A DNA stretch of 7,867 nucleotides, taken from the NCBI GenBank assembly GCA_026392145.1, contig JAPLCS010000375.1, positions 1 through 7,867 on the forward strand. Reading direction: 5' to 3'. The position numbers and the translations under genes are program-made. The notes under the pieces were generated by a model that did not search any database, had not been told where the DNA came from, and worked only from the letters and a program-made list of their open reading frames with translations. Source of the stretch: Fimbriimonadales bacterium (GTDB lineage: Bacteria; Armatimonadota; Fimbriimonadia; Fimbriimonadales; Fimbriimonadaceae). Shown piece by piece: positions 1-7,867 of the stretch; within the stretch, counting starts at the first letter, position 1, and each line of letters begins with the position of its first letter.

Positions 1-267
1 CAAGCCATTCGCTCGCCCTAGGACTTCCTGAAGCACCAAATCGAGCGGAACACCTTTGGCAATCACATAACCGTGTCCTCGATAGGTACAAGTGAGATAA
101 TCGTCTTGTCGAAGTGCCGCACATGCTCCAGCGGGACAAGCCTCTTGCCCCTGAGCTAGGTGCAAGGAACCACGCAACACGCCACTTTGGGAAAGTGCGG
201 TCAGTTCCTTTTCGACCGCACGAATTCGCACCATCTGGCGAAAAAATGACTCTGTGGTTGCCGACAT
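1..267 (-). CDS. Thiamine-diphosphate-dependent 2-oxoacid dehydrogenase E1 alpha subunit (pyruvate or acetoin type), N-terminal part
   Basis: This is an open frame of 89 codons from ATG at 267 to the left edge, with no stop inside the window. The translation shows hallmarks of the E1 alpha family: an N-terminal helix (RQMVRIRAVEKEL, residues 10-22), RGSLHLAQGQEA (32-43), ALRQDDY (51-57), TYRGHG (61-66) and AKGVPLDLVLQEVLGRANGL (70-89). In the family, the YRGHG histidine lies near the active site, and the GDG/NN cofactor motif comes further on, outside this window. The enzyme decarboxylates a 2-oxoacid on thiamine diphosphate and passes the acyl group to the lipoyl E2 subunit; E1 beta is normally the next gene. 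The start is well set: an in-frame TAA lies eight codons upstream and no other ATG intervenes. A weak AAGGT lies 12 nt before it. Pyruvate, acetoin and branched-chain substrates cannot be told apart from 89 residues. Family assignment is firm; substrate is open. Confidence 0.87.
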   Translation of the reverse strand, partial: MSATTESFFRQMVRIRAVEKELTALSQSGVLRGSLHLAQGQEACPAGACAALRQDDYLTCTYRGHGYVIAKGVPLDLVLQEVLGRANGL

Positions 268-337
268 CGGCGAAATCTTACCTTGACAGGGTTACTTTTC
301 GCCCCGAACCCGATGAGGTCGGAAGTCGACTCAACAC
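268..337 (-). other. Spacer between the Nif3-like gene and the E1 alpha gene
   Basis: This 70-base spacer separates two co-directional genes. I see no stem followed by a T tract, so there is no sign of an intrinsic terminator for the Nif3-like gene. I also see no convincing -35/-10 pair. Read-through from the Nif3-like gene into E1 alpha is therefore possible, but nothing here proves an operon. Confidence 0.4.
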
Positions 338-1441
338 TTAGGCATCCACTGGCCGAGCGCAAAAACCTATTCTTGGCTCAAAAAACGACCATTCAATCCC
401 AGGAAGTCGAATCGACAACTGCTCCTGCATCGATCTCATTCCAGGGTTCTCAGTAGCAAAATGCCCCGCCGCCGCCACACAGAAGCCAGAATCACTCATC
501 TCGAGCGCATTATGGTGCTTCACCTCTCCGGTCACAAACAAGTCTGCCCCAGCTCTTCTTGCCAATCGCCACTCTTCGTCCGCAGAGCCTCCCACAACCG
601 CAATACGTTGAACCGTTGTATCAGGGTTACCCCACAGCAACGGAGGTACTCCCAGCCGTTCCTTTAAGAACTCATGCATCTGGAAAAGCAACATCGGTTC
701 TGGTAGCACCCCAATTCTTCCCACAGGTTGTTCCTTCAATGGCTTCAATTCCAAAATATCAAAGCTTGGCTGCTCATACGTGTGAGTACTTCTCATCCGC
801 TCAATCACCCGATCCACAATCCGGGTAGGGCAAATCATTTCAATTCTGTCCTCAGGCACCTCGTCCGACTTTCCAATGCGTCCAATACTCGGATTCGAAC
901 CAGGCAACGGCTCAAACGTACCAATCCCGGCTGACTTAAACGCGCACCGACGATAGTTACCGACAAATCCAGCACCGGCTTCTGCCATCGCATCAATCAC
1001 TGCTTCAGTAATGACATCAGGGGTAAATACAATGATCTTGCAATACTGAACCTCGGCAACCGATCCAAAAGGCTCTACTTCCTCTAATCCTAAAATCTTC
1101 GCAAGGGTATCGTTCACGCCAAAGGGAGCCGCATCCCAATTAGTATGAGCCGCTATGTGCGCCATGCCTTTAGAAGCCATTCTTAGCAAATTCTTCGACA
1201 TCACGTTGTTGTCTACCAACCGCTTTATTGGCTGAAAAATAGAAGGATGATGAGTGACAATCAACTCCGCTCCAATCGACTCAGCATAGTCAATTGCCTC
1301 AGATGACAGGTCTAAACAAACAATCCCTTTGCTTACTTTGGCATCGGTAGCACCGAGCAATAATCCTACGTTATCAAACTCAAAGGCCCAACGAACCGGA
1401 GTAAACAACTCCATAGAATCAAGAACATCAGAAATATACAT
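338..1441 (-). CDS. Nif3-like dinuclear metal centre protein with a PII/CutA1-like insert (YqfO type)
   Basis: This 367-residue protein belongs to the Nif3/YbgI/DUF34 family (COG0327), widespread hexameric proteins with two metal ions per subunit. Their true role is unsettled, and the label GTP cyclohydrolase I type 2 is often applied automatically. Family motifs are in order: FDNVGLLLG (22-30), THHP with H64 and H65, AHTNWD with D103, TGEVKHHNALEM (304-315) and GHFATENPGM with H327 and E331. H64/H65, D103, H327 and E331 match the expected metal ligands. Residues about 131-232 form an extra domain between the two halves, with GAGFVGNYRRC (156-166), GTFEPLPGSNP (174-184) and a late THTYEQPSFDI (219-229). 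This is the PII/CutA1-like insert of B. subtilis YqfO, absent from E. coli YbgI (about 250 aa). In-frame TAA and TAG lie just ahead of the ATG, fixing the start. No clear Shine-Dalgarno sequence is seen. It lies 55 bp after the phosphoesterase gene. Expected to be cytoplasmic. Confidence 0.93.
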   Translation of the reverse strand: MYISDVLDSMELFTPVRWAFEFDNVGLLLGATDAKVSKGIVCLDLSSEAIDYAESIGAELIVTHHPSIFQPIKRLVDNNVMSKNLLRMASKGMAHIAAHTNWDAAPFGVNDTLAKILGLEEVEPFGSVAEVQYCKIIVFTPDVITEAVIDAMAEAGAGFVGNYRRCAFKSAGIGTFEPLPGSNPSIGRIGKSDEVPEDRIEMICPTRIVDRVIERMRSTHTYEQPSFDILELKPLKEQPVGRIGVLPEPMLLFQMHEFLKERLGVPPLLWGNPDTTVQRIAVVGGSADEEWRLARRAGADLFVTGEVKHHNALEMSDSGFCVAAAGHFATENPGMRSMQEQLSIRLPGIEWSFFEPRIGFCARPVDA

Positions 1442-1454
1442 ACACTATTAGTGT
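1442..1454. promoter_or_regulatory. Short perfect palindrome abutting the Nif3-like start codon
   Basis: ACACTA-T-TAGTGT is a perfect inverted repeat with 6-bp arms and a 1-nt centre. It ends one base ahead of the ATG of the Nif3-like gene, where a ribosome-binding site would be expected, and none is seen there. It could be a repressor half-site pair. Short palindromes of this size also arise by chance in several kilobases, so the call is weak. Confidence 0.2.
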
Positions 1455-1496
1455 GGCACGACATCCCACTTCTTCACAAAACAACTTGGTACTTCT

Positions 1497-2384
1497 TCAA
1501 GCTGGAATCAAGTGTAAACAAACCACATCAGGTGGTGCAAAAAGCCTCATCCCATGTGGTCGTCCAATTCCTTTTGAAACGAACACCTGATGTCTCGCTC
1601 CCTGCACCAGTCCACGGTTAAATTTGCTCCCATACTGGCTCACTCTCGTCGTTAAATCCACTATCCCAGGCACAAAAATCTGCCCACCATGGGTATGTCC
1701 ACTAATCTGCAAATCCACCCGAGTATCACGATCGTCCATCGCCTGGGCAGTATCTGGATTATGGCTAAGCAAAATTCGAGGCACATCAGGAGAAACATTC
1801 TTAAATGCCTGACTCAAAAGCACCTTTCCTTCCCACAGGTCACCCACTCCACCAATCGCCAACAACTTCCCTTTTCTCTCAATCACCTTGGATCGGTTAT
1901 CAATCAACTGAACTCTTGAATGGTCCTCAATCTGCTGGATACTGTACTTCTCACCTGTCCAATGGTCATGATTGCCAAGCACCCCAAACACTCCATCAGG
2001 TGCATCCAAACTCTCTAACACCCCATCCAGCCGTGGCAGCACTTTGGTTTTCCTGTCTCTACCATGAATAAAATCACCTGGAAAGCAAATCACTTCAGGC
2101 TTCAATTCAAGTAATGCATTGCAAGCGCGATGCATGTAAGTCATATCAATGGAATCACCCCAGTGCATATCGCTCATCACCCCAACTCGATAACCTCGAA
2201 AAGGTTCCGGCAGCCCTTTGATAGCGACCCTCTGATGAACCACTTGAATTCGATTCGGCTCCGTGAGCAACTCACCACCAACAAGTCCGAACGCACCTAC
2301 AATCCCTCCGGCTAACAACTCTCTGCGCGATAATTTCCTACCAGAAGACATCCCTCGCGGCAACTTTCTTTGACTCACTGCCAT
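1497..2384 (-). CDS. Metallophosphoesterase of the YkuE/YaeI type with a twin-arginine signal
   Basis: This 295-residue calcineurin-like phosphoesterase carries the full metal-site motif set: SDMHWGD with D72 and H74, PGDF with D104, GNHD with N138 and H139, SHNPD with H208, and GHTHGGQ with H230 and H232. LPEPFRGYRVGVMSD (58-72) is typical of the YkuE/YaeI branch, where B. subtilis YkuE is a Tat-exported cell-wall phosphoesterase and other relatives are annotated as UDP-2,3-diacylglucosamine or lipid phosphodiesterases. The N-terminus has a basic stretch, SRRELLAGG with twin arginines R20-R21, and a hydrophobic segment (about 25-40). This predicts Tat export in the folded, metal-loaded state. 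No clear AxA cleavage site follows, so it may stay membrane-anchored. An in-frame TGA two codons upstream fixes the ATG at 2384 as the first possible start; M12 is an alternative that keeps the twin arginines. The substrate cannot be read from sequence. Confidence 0.92.
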   Translation of the reverse strand: MAVSQRKLPRGMSSGRKLSRRELLAGGIVGAFGLVGGELLTEPNRIQVVHQRVAIKGLPEPFRGYRVGVMSDMHWGDSIDMTYMHRACNALLELKPEVICFPGDFIHGRDRKTKVLPRLDGVLESLDAPDGVFGVLGNHDHWTGEKYSIQQIEDHSRVQLIDNRSKVIERKGKLLAIGGVGDLWEGKVLLSQAFKNVSPDVPRILLSHNPDTAQAMDDRDTRVDLQISGHTHGGQIFVPGIVDLTTRVSQYGSKFNRGLVQGARHQVFVSKGIGRPHGMRLFAPPDVVCLHLIPA

Positions 2385-2445
2385 TGTTCAACCCATAACA
2401 TTTCTAAATCTATCCCAACGTACGCAAAAACCAGCAAGCAAATAC
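2385..2445 (-). other. Leader between the rpoC terminator and the phosphoesterase gene
   Basis: This stretch of about 60 bases lies downstream of the rpoC terminator and ahead of the phosphoesterase ATG. If the terminator is efficient, a promoter for the downstream genes should lie here. Candidates such as TTGCTG with GATAGA 17 nt later, or TTGGGA followed by TATGGG, each match the sigma-70 consensus poorly, so I do not call one. No Shine-Dalgarno sequence is obvious before the ATG. Confidence 0.3.
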
Positions 2446-2478
2446 AAAAAAAGCCACCCATGGTTAATGGGTGGCTTT
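2446..2478 (-). terminator. Rho-independent terminator of rpoC
   Basis: Reading the minus strand, AAAGCCACCCAT and ATGGGTGGCTTT form a perfect 12-bp stem around a 5-nt loop (TAACC). The run of T at the stem end extends to seven (2452-2446). The hairpin begins 15 nt after the rpoC stop codon. This is a textbook intrinsic terminator and should end the rpoBC transcript. Confidence 0.93.
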
Positions 2479-2493
2479 CCTTTGAATTGAACC

Positions 2494-5400
2494 TTACAGG
2501 CTTTCGTCGCTATCAGCTTCCAAGCTCGCACCAAAGTCAGCATCCAATTCAGTGTCTGCCGCCATGTCGCTGAGCGATGGGAAGTTGAGATCGCCAAAAT
2601 CGTCATCAAAGTCCATATCATCGTGCTCGGCAAGAGCTTGGAGCGATTGCTCCGCCCATGAACCGCGCTGAACGTTGACATCGATTTCTCGATACTCTCG
2701 TACACCCGTTCCAGATGGAATGAGTCGTCCAAGAATAACGTTTTCCTTGAGGCCAACAAGGTGGTCTCTCTTGCCTCGAACGGCAGCTTCGGTAAGTACC
2801 CGAGTCGTCTTTTGGAACGATGCAGCGGAAAGGAACGAATCCGTAGCCAACGAAGCTTCGGTGATACCAAGAAGAATCCAAGCAGCCGAAGCTTCCTTAG
2901 GATCTCGCTCCACGTTTTCACCTGTGATTGGGTCAACGTATCGAATCTTCTTACCGGCTCTCAAAGCATCTCGAACTTGGTCGTTTGCCTTTTGGAAGGT
3001 GAATCGGTCAACAATCTGACCAGGAAGGAATGGCGTATCGCCTGGTTCCTTAACCTGTCGCTTTCGCATCATCTGTCGAATGATAACTTCAACGTGCTTG
3101 TCGTTGATATCAACACCTTGGCTCTTATAAACGCTTTGAAGGTTTTCAACAAAGTATTCGTGAACGGCTGCAGCACCTGCAAGTTCAAGAACTTCGTGTG
3201 GATCTCGTGGACCTTCGGTCAACGGGTCACCCTTAATAACCTTCATACCTGCCTCAACTGGAAGCTTTCCAAGTGGTGGAACAAGAATCGGATAGATGAT
3301 ATTGACTTCAGCAGTTTCAGCCTTTCGGAACAAAGCTACCACAGCCGTGGTCATCTTCTGACCAATCGTCTTGTGCAATCCGTTGGCATAGCTACCATGC
3401 TGATCGGTTTCCCAATTTTGCACGTCGCTGACGTAAGCATCCTTAATCGGAGTGTTGGCAGGAACCGTCGCTTCAATAACGACGAATCGACCAAAGCTCG
3501 AATCCTTGACTTCCCGTACGATACCGGAGACAGGGCAAATAATCGCCTTACCTCGTGGTTGTCGTCGAGCTTCGAAGATTTCTTCAACCCGAACGATACC
3601 GGAAGATTCACCCGTCCAAGAATAGAAGAATTTCTTCCTCGACTTTTCCCAAATCTTTCTGGAGTCGCTGTCGCTCTTATCAGCCGCCTTTTGAGCCGCC
3701 TTAGAAGCTCGCTCAGCTCGCTTCTTCGCCTTGGGATCCTCAATTTCTTCAGCGTTGATAGTCAATGGCGCCGAATCCTTGTTCTTGAACAAAGATTTAA
3801 CAATCGCTTCTTGAGTTTCAAGCAACTTAGTAGGGTCAAACGCCTTCATGTCGGTATCAGTTGCCGAAGCAAAGTCCTCCATGAACTGTCGAATGAATTT
3901 ACCGGTCTTATACTGGTTCGTTCGTGCAATAGCAGCAGAACCCGCAACACCACCCGTGTGGAACGTTCTCATCGTAAGCTGGGTACCCGGCTCACCAATC
4001 GACTGTGCAGCAATAATTCCAACCGAAACTCCAACTTCAACCAATTTTGAGGTCGAACGGTCAAGACCGTAGCAAGCCGAACAGATTCCCTGAACAAGAT
4101 CACAATAAAGCGGTGATCGAACTTGCATCGCAAGAAGACCATGCTCGGTAATGTCAAATCCGAATCCTCGGTACTTGGCATAAACCTTCCCTCGCCCTGC
4201 TTCAGTGGTTTCATCTTCAAGCTCGGAGTAATAGGACTTCTCAATCTTGTTGATGACGTTCGAAGTTTCCTTGGTAATTGGCTCTTGGAACGCAGTGAGA
4301 ACTTCACCAGTTTCAGGGTGAGTCACCACGGAGAGTGCCAATCGGTTGTGAATTCTGTCACCAATTGACTCAATCGCTTCGCCCATGGAGACGATGCGAT
4401 GAGCAGTCATTCCCTTGGTGGTTCCGCAATCAACGGCCTTAACGATAACATCTTGGGCCACGTCGCAAAGTCGTCGAGTCAAATAGCCTGCGTCCGCAGT
4501 TCGGAGAGCAGTGTCAGCAAGACCCTTTCTCGCACCGTGCGTTGTTGCAAAGTACTCAAGCATCGTAAGGCCTCGGTGGAACGAGTTCTTAACCGGAAGC
4601 TCATAGATTGTTTCGTTGAACTGGTTCAACATCAAGCCGCGCATTCCAGAAAGCTGGGCGAGCTGCTTAATCGAACCCCGTGCACCAGAAACGGTAACAA
4701 TGTTCAACGGATTGAACTGAGTCAGACCCTTAACAATTTCTTCACCGATGACGTTATAGGTTTCTTGCCAAAGTCGGACAAGTGTGCTCTGCATTTCGTT
4801 AAACGCAAGCATCCCCCGTCGGAACTGAGCAAGAATCTTGTTAGATCGGTCGTCCGCATCCTTCAGGATTTCATCTCGTCGAGCAGGTGGGTCCATGTCG
4901 GTAATAGCAACCGTCAAACCATACTTGGTCGCCCACTTAAAGCCCATGTCCTTCATGTCGTCCATGAACTTAATCGTGGCGCCCATGCCAGCTCGCTTGT
5001 GAATCACCAGAATTAAGTCGGCAAGAGCTTTCTTACTGAGCTCAATGTTCAGATGAGCATCCGAATACTTAAGCGGCCAAGGCAACGCATCTTGGAAAGC
5101 AAGCTGACCAGGGGTTGCGGCTTTAACCACGTATTCGATTTCCATTTCCAAAGGCTGAAGTTCGGTGAACTCCTTACCTTCTTCGTCGGTCGAAGTAACC
5201 TTCTCGTACTCTTGACCAGTTGCAGCGTCTCGGAACGCAACTTCACTGTCTGGTCGGAAGACCGGACGCGTCAATCGAACCATCACTGGCTCATTGAGAT
5301 GCAGTCTCTTCTCCATCGACGGGCTTTCCAATGAGAACAGCACTTCGGCAGGATTCGAGTAGATAAACGGATGAGGATGATTCTCAGGATCCTTCGCATG

Positions 5401-7242
5401 GGCTTCCAGCGCAGCATCGAGTTCAGCCTTACCAGCCTTGCTCATCATCGTCAAGGCATAGTTACCAAGAACGATGTCCTGCACCGGCGCACAAGTTGGT
5501 CGACCATCCGCAGGAGTAAACAAGTTTTGAGTCGAGAGCATAAGAACTCTCGCTTCAGCTTGCGCCTCAGAAGACAAAGGAACGTGAACAGCCATCTGGT
5601 CACCGTCAAAGTCTGCGTTATACATGTTACAGACCAATGGGTGAACCTGAATCGCCTTTCCATCAACCAGAATCGGTTCAAACGCCTGAATACCAAGTCG
5701 GTGTAGCGTAGGAGCACGGTTCAAAAGAACTGGGTGCTCTCGAATGACCTCTTCCAAACCATCCCAAACCGCTGGGTGCATTCGATCAATCATCCGCTTC
5801 GCGGTCTTGATGTTTTGAGTAATTCGCTTTTCAACCAGGGTCTTCATTACGAACGGCTTGAACAATTCAAGTGCCATTTCCTTCGGAATTCCGCATTGGT
5901 GAAGCTTCAAGTGTGGCCCGACGACAATAACCGATCGACCAGAGTAGTCAACTCGCTTACCAAGAAGGTTCTTTCGGAATCGTCCCTCCTTACCCTTCAA
6001 CATGTCAGAGAGCGACTTGAGAGGTCGTGCGTTCGATCCAACGACCGGACGTGCTCGTCGACCATTATCAATCAAAGCATCGACAGCTTCCTGAAGCAGT
6101 CTCTTTTCGTGGTTAATAATCGATTCAGGAGCATGAATCTCGATAATCTTCTTCAACCGGTTGTTTCGGTTGATAATCCGTCGATATAGATCGTTCAAGT
6201 CAGAAGTCGCAAATCGACCTCCATCCAACTGAACCATCGGTCGCAATTCAGGCGAGATAACCGGAATCACACCCTGAATCATCCAATCTGGCTTCGATTT
6301 TGAACCGATAAGCGCTTCGGTAACTTCAAGTCGCTTAATCGCCCGCGCTCGTCGCTGACTGGTCGTCATGACGATTTCTTGTCTCAGTTCTCGAGCAAGT
6401 TTCTCAAGATCAACTCGGAGCAACAATTCCTTAATCGCTTCAGCACCAATGTTGGCTCGAACAAGCGGGCTAAGGTCTTTCTCCATGCGCATTCCAACGC
6501 TCAACAGAAGCTTGGAAACCGCACGATACTTGTCCTCATCAATCAGCTGATTCTTTTCGAGTTTGCCAAGAATCTCAACCGCAACATCAAGGTCCTTAAT
6601 TCGATCGTCCGCATCTCGGTATTCAGCCTTAATTCGGTCATTTACAGCCTTACTTCGGTCACGAACATACGCTTCGTCGTACTCGTCACCGTTGTTCTTC
6701 ATGTCTTCAGCAAGTCGAAGCAAAGATTCTTCTTCGAGTTCTCGCATCTGAAGCTGAATATGAAGCTTTTCAATCTCATCCGCCTTCCGAATGTCAGGCA
6801 AAAGCTCCTGAATCCCTTCACTATCAATATCAATAATGATGAAGCTCGCAAAGTAGATAACCTTCTCAAGCAATCGTGGCGAAATATCAAGCACCAACGA
6901 CAAAGGAGATGGAACGCCCTTCAGATACCAAATGTGGCAAATAGGAGCTGCCAATTCAACGTGGCCCATTCGCTCTCGTCGCACTTTGCTTCGAGTTACT
7001 TCAACGCCACAGCGTTCGCATACAATTCCCTTGTACTTGATCTTCTTGTAGCGACCACACGAACACTCCCAATCCTTGACCGGGCCAAAGATTTTTTCAC
7101 AGAACAAGCCATCTCGCTCGGGCTTGAATGTGCGGTAATTGATCGTTTCTGGCTTTTTGACCTCGCCATGAGTCCAACCCATAATGTCTTCTGGGCTAGC
7201 GATACCGATTTTGATTTTGTCGAAGAGACTTACTGCGGCCAT
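2494..7242 (-). CDS. rpoC: DNA-directed RNA polymerase subunit beta'
   Basis: This complete 1582-residue largest subunit of bacterial RNA polymerase forms half of the catalytic cleft. Visible landmarks in order: zinc ribbon C60, C62, C75, C78; [20 protein letters not shown] (319-338); [16 protein letters not shown] (428-443); [16 protein letters not shown] (508-523); catalytic NADFDGDQ (542-549), whose D544, D546 and D548 hold the active-site magnesium; the bridge-helix region [19 protein letters not shown] (902-920); second zinc site C939, C1047, C1054, C1057; trigger loop start [16 protein letters not shown] with M1091, R1092 and H1095. The trigger loop is then split by about 107 charged residues (1104-1210) before [14 protein letters not shown] (1214-1227). 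The protein is longer than B. subtilis (about 1200) or E. coli (1407) beta', partly for this reason. The C-terminus (1539-1582) holds 17 Asp/Glu and no Lys/Arg. AGG lies 6 nt before the ATG. It is co-directional with rpoB and closed by a strong terminator. Arginine codons are mostly CGA. Confidence 0.99.
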   Translation of the reverse strand: MAAVSLFDKIKIGIASPEDIMGWTHGEVKKPETINYRTFKPERDGLFCEKIFGPVKDWECSCGRYKKIKYKGIVCERCGVEVTRSKVRRERMGHVELAAPICHIWYLKGVPSPLSLVLDISPRLLEKVIYFASFIIIDIDSEGIQELLPDIRKADEIEKLHIQLQMRELEEESLLRLAEDMKNNGDEYDEAYVRDRSKAVNDRIKAEYRDADDRIKDLDVAVEILGKLEKNQLIDEDKYRAVSKLLLSVGMRMEKDLSPLVRANIGAEAIKELLLRVDLEKLARELRQEIVMTTSQRRARAIKRLEVTEALIGSKSKPDWMIQGVIPVISPELRPMVQLDGGRFATSDLNDLYRRIINRNNRLKKIIEIHAPESIINHEKRLLQEAVDALIDNGRRARPVVGSNARPLKSLSDMLKGKEGRFRKNLLGKRVDYSGRSVIVVGPHLKLHQCGIPKEMALELFKPFVMKTLVEKRITQNIKTAKRMIDRMHPAVWDGLEEVIREHPVLLNRAPTLHRLGIQAFEPILVDGKAIQVHPLVCNMYNADFDGDQMAVHVPLSSEAQAEARVLMLSTQNLFTPADGRPTCAPVQDIVLGNYALTMMSKAGKAELDAALEAHAKDPENHPHPFIYSNPAEVLFSLESPSMEKRLHLNEPVMVRLTRPVFRPDSEVAFRDAATGQEYEKVTSTDEEGKEFTELQPLEMEIEYVVKAATPGQLAFQDALPWPLKYSDAHLNIELSKKALADLILVIHKRAGMGATIKFMDDMKDMGFKWATKYGLTVAITDMDPPARRDEILKDADDRSNKILAQFRRGMLAFNEMQSTLVRLWQETYNVIGEEIVKGLTQFNPLNIVTVSGARGSIKQLAQLSGMRGLMLNQFNETIYELPVKNSFHRGLTMLEYFATTHGARKGLADTALRTADAGYLTRRLCDVAQDVIVKAVDCGTTKGMTAHRIVSMGEAIESIGDRIHNRLALSVVTHPETGEVLTAFQEPITKETSNVINKIEKSYYSELEDETTEAGRGKVYAKYRGFGFDITEHGLLAMQVRSPLYCDLVQGICSACYGLDRSTSKLVEVGVSVGIIAAQSIGEPGTQLTMRTFHTGGVAGSAAIARTNQYKTGKFIRQFMEDFASATDTDMKAFDPTKLLETQEAIVKSLFKNKDSAPLTINAEEIEDPKAKKRAERASKAAQKAADKSDSDSRKIWEKSRKKFFYSWTGESSGIVRVEEIFEARRQPRGKAIICPVSGIVREVKDSSFGRFVVIEATVPANTPIKDAYVSDVQNWETDQHGSYANGLHKTIGQKMTTAVVALFRKAETAEVNIIYPILVPPLGKLPVEAGMKVIKGDPLTEGPRDPHEVLELAGAAAVHEYFVENLQSVYKSQGVDINDKHVEVIIRQMMRKRQVKEPGDTPFLPGQIVDRFTFQKANDQVRDALRAGKKIRYVDPITGENVERDPKEASAAWILLGITEASLATDSFLSAASFQKTTRVLTEAAVRGKRDHLVGLKENVILGRLIPSGTGVREYREIDVNVQRGSWAEQSLQALAEHDDMDFDDDFGDLNFPSLSDMAADTELDADFGASLEADSDESL
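3613..3933 (-). other. Segment of rpoC encoding the trigger-loop insertion
   Basis: This part of rpoC encodes residues about 1104-1210. It sits between trigger-loop helix 1 ([12 protein letters not shown]) and helix 2 ([13 protein letters not shown]), which are nearly adjacent in Thermus or mycobacterial beta'. E. coli carries its SI3 insertion at the same place, but that is about 190 residues and I see no clear similarity. Here the first half reads as a mixed helical segment ([10 protein letters not shown], 1115-1124). The second half is rich in Lys, Arg, Glu and Ala (about 1165-1204) and probably helical. Boundaries are estimated by eye from remembered family sequences. Confidence 0.7.
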
Positions 7243-7262
7243 TGAGTACCTATGTTTTCCTT
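7243..7262 (-). promoter_or_regulatory. rpoC: Ribosome-binding region of rpoC
   Basis: The minus strand reads AAGGA, then TAGGT close to the start, with AGG separated from the rpoC ATG by 6 nt. The AGG is the better placed of the two; AAGGA is 15 nt away. This supports the ATG at 7242, which begins [20 protein letters not shown] as expected for the family. Confidence 0.5.
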
Positions 7263-7287
7263 TATCTTAAAAAATTTGCGAGTCGTG

Positions 7288-7319
7288 TTTGGCAAGCGGC
7301 GTTGCGACCGCTTGCCAAA
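7288..7319 (-). repeat. Perfect inverted repeat (hairpin) in the rpoB-rpoC spacer
   Basis: TTTGGCAAGCGG and CCGCTTGCCAAA form a perfect 12-bp GC-rich stem with an 8-nt loop (TCGCAACG in the transcript). It starts 5 nt after the rpoB stop codon. No T tract follows directly (the next transcript bases are CACGACTCGC; six T come only after about 13 nt), so it is not a canonical intrinsic terminator. It may be an RNase processing or stability element, or a partial terminator that adjusts rpoC relative to rpoB. The structure is certain from sequence; the role is inferred. Confidence 0.8.
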
Positions 7320-7324
7320 TCTAT

Positions 7325-7867
<543 letters not shown>

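Noticed and set aside
114..341. 75-codon plus-strand open frame at the left edge
   Set aside because: It is antisense to the E1 alpha N-terminus, which has clear family motifs. The plus-strand translation resembles nothing known.
2385..2445. Sigma-70 promoter for the phosphoesterase gene
   Set aside because: Possible boxes match only about half of each consensus, and spacing is often off. A promoter is likely somewhere here, but I could not place it.
2388..2936. 182-codon minus-strand frame overlapping the end of rpoC
   Set aside because: It is a shifted frame through the rpoC 3' end that runs across the terminator. The composition is unlike a real protein.
2761..4050. 429-codon plus-strand open frame
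   Set aside because: It lies wholly antisense to rpoC, whose sequence is recognisable and conserved throughout. The translation has no family features. Long antisense frames are expected because TTA, CTA and TCA codons are scarce in the sense strand.
6379..7245. 288-codon plus-strand open frame
   Set aside because: It is antisense to the conserved N-terminal part of rpoC and ends at the complement of its start region. No recognisable protein is encoded.
7288..7319. Intrinsic terminator of rpoB
   Set aside because: The stem is strong, but no T run adjoins it, and rpoC follows in the same direction. It is listed as an inverted repeat instead.

Overview
The window carries five protein genes, all on the minus strand, so transcription runs from the right end towards the left. 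In that order they are: the 3' end of rpoB (cut by the right edge), complete rpoC, a Tat-type metallophosphoesterase of the YkuE/YaeI kind, a Nif3/YqfO-type dinuclear-metal protein, and the 5' end of a thiamine-diphosphate-dependent 2-oxoacid dehydrogenase E1 alpha gene (cut by the left edge). No tRNA, rRNA, mobile element, CRISPR array or long repeat is visible. No gene-free stretch exceeds 110 bases.

The region is bacterial core chromosome. rpoB and rpoC are separate genes in the usual order, 82 bp apart, with a perfect 12-bp inverted repeat in the spacer. rpoC ends in a strong intrinsic terminator (12-bp perfect stem, then seven U), which closes the polymerase transcription unit. The three genes beyond it lie in the same direction with spacers of 109 (from the rpoC stop), 55 and 70 bases. 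They look like a separate housekeeping or metabolic group that happens to follow rpoBC, not a dedicated pathway.

The organism cannot be fixed from this window. The RNA polymerase is clearly bacterial. RpoC is long (1582 aa), has a lineage-specific insertion of about 107 residues in the trigger loop and an acidic C-terminal tail, and arginine is written mainly with CGA codons. GC content looks close to even. My impression is a phylum outside the well-studied Proteobacteria, Firmicutes and Actinobacteria, possibly Armatimonadota (Fimbriimonas-like), but this is a low-confidence guess from overall sequence character. The twin-arginine signal peptide implies a Tat export system.

No new multi-gene system is apparent. 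The points most worth a second look are the trigger-loop insertion in RpoC, the rpoB-rpoC spacer hairpin, the CGA codon preference, and the left-edge E1 alpha gene, which is easy to miss because no stop codon lies inside the window.
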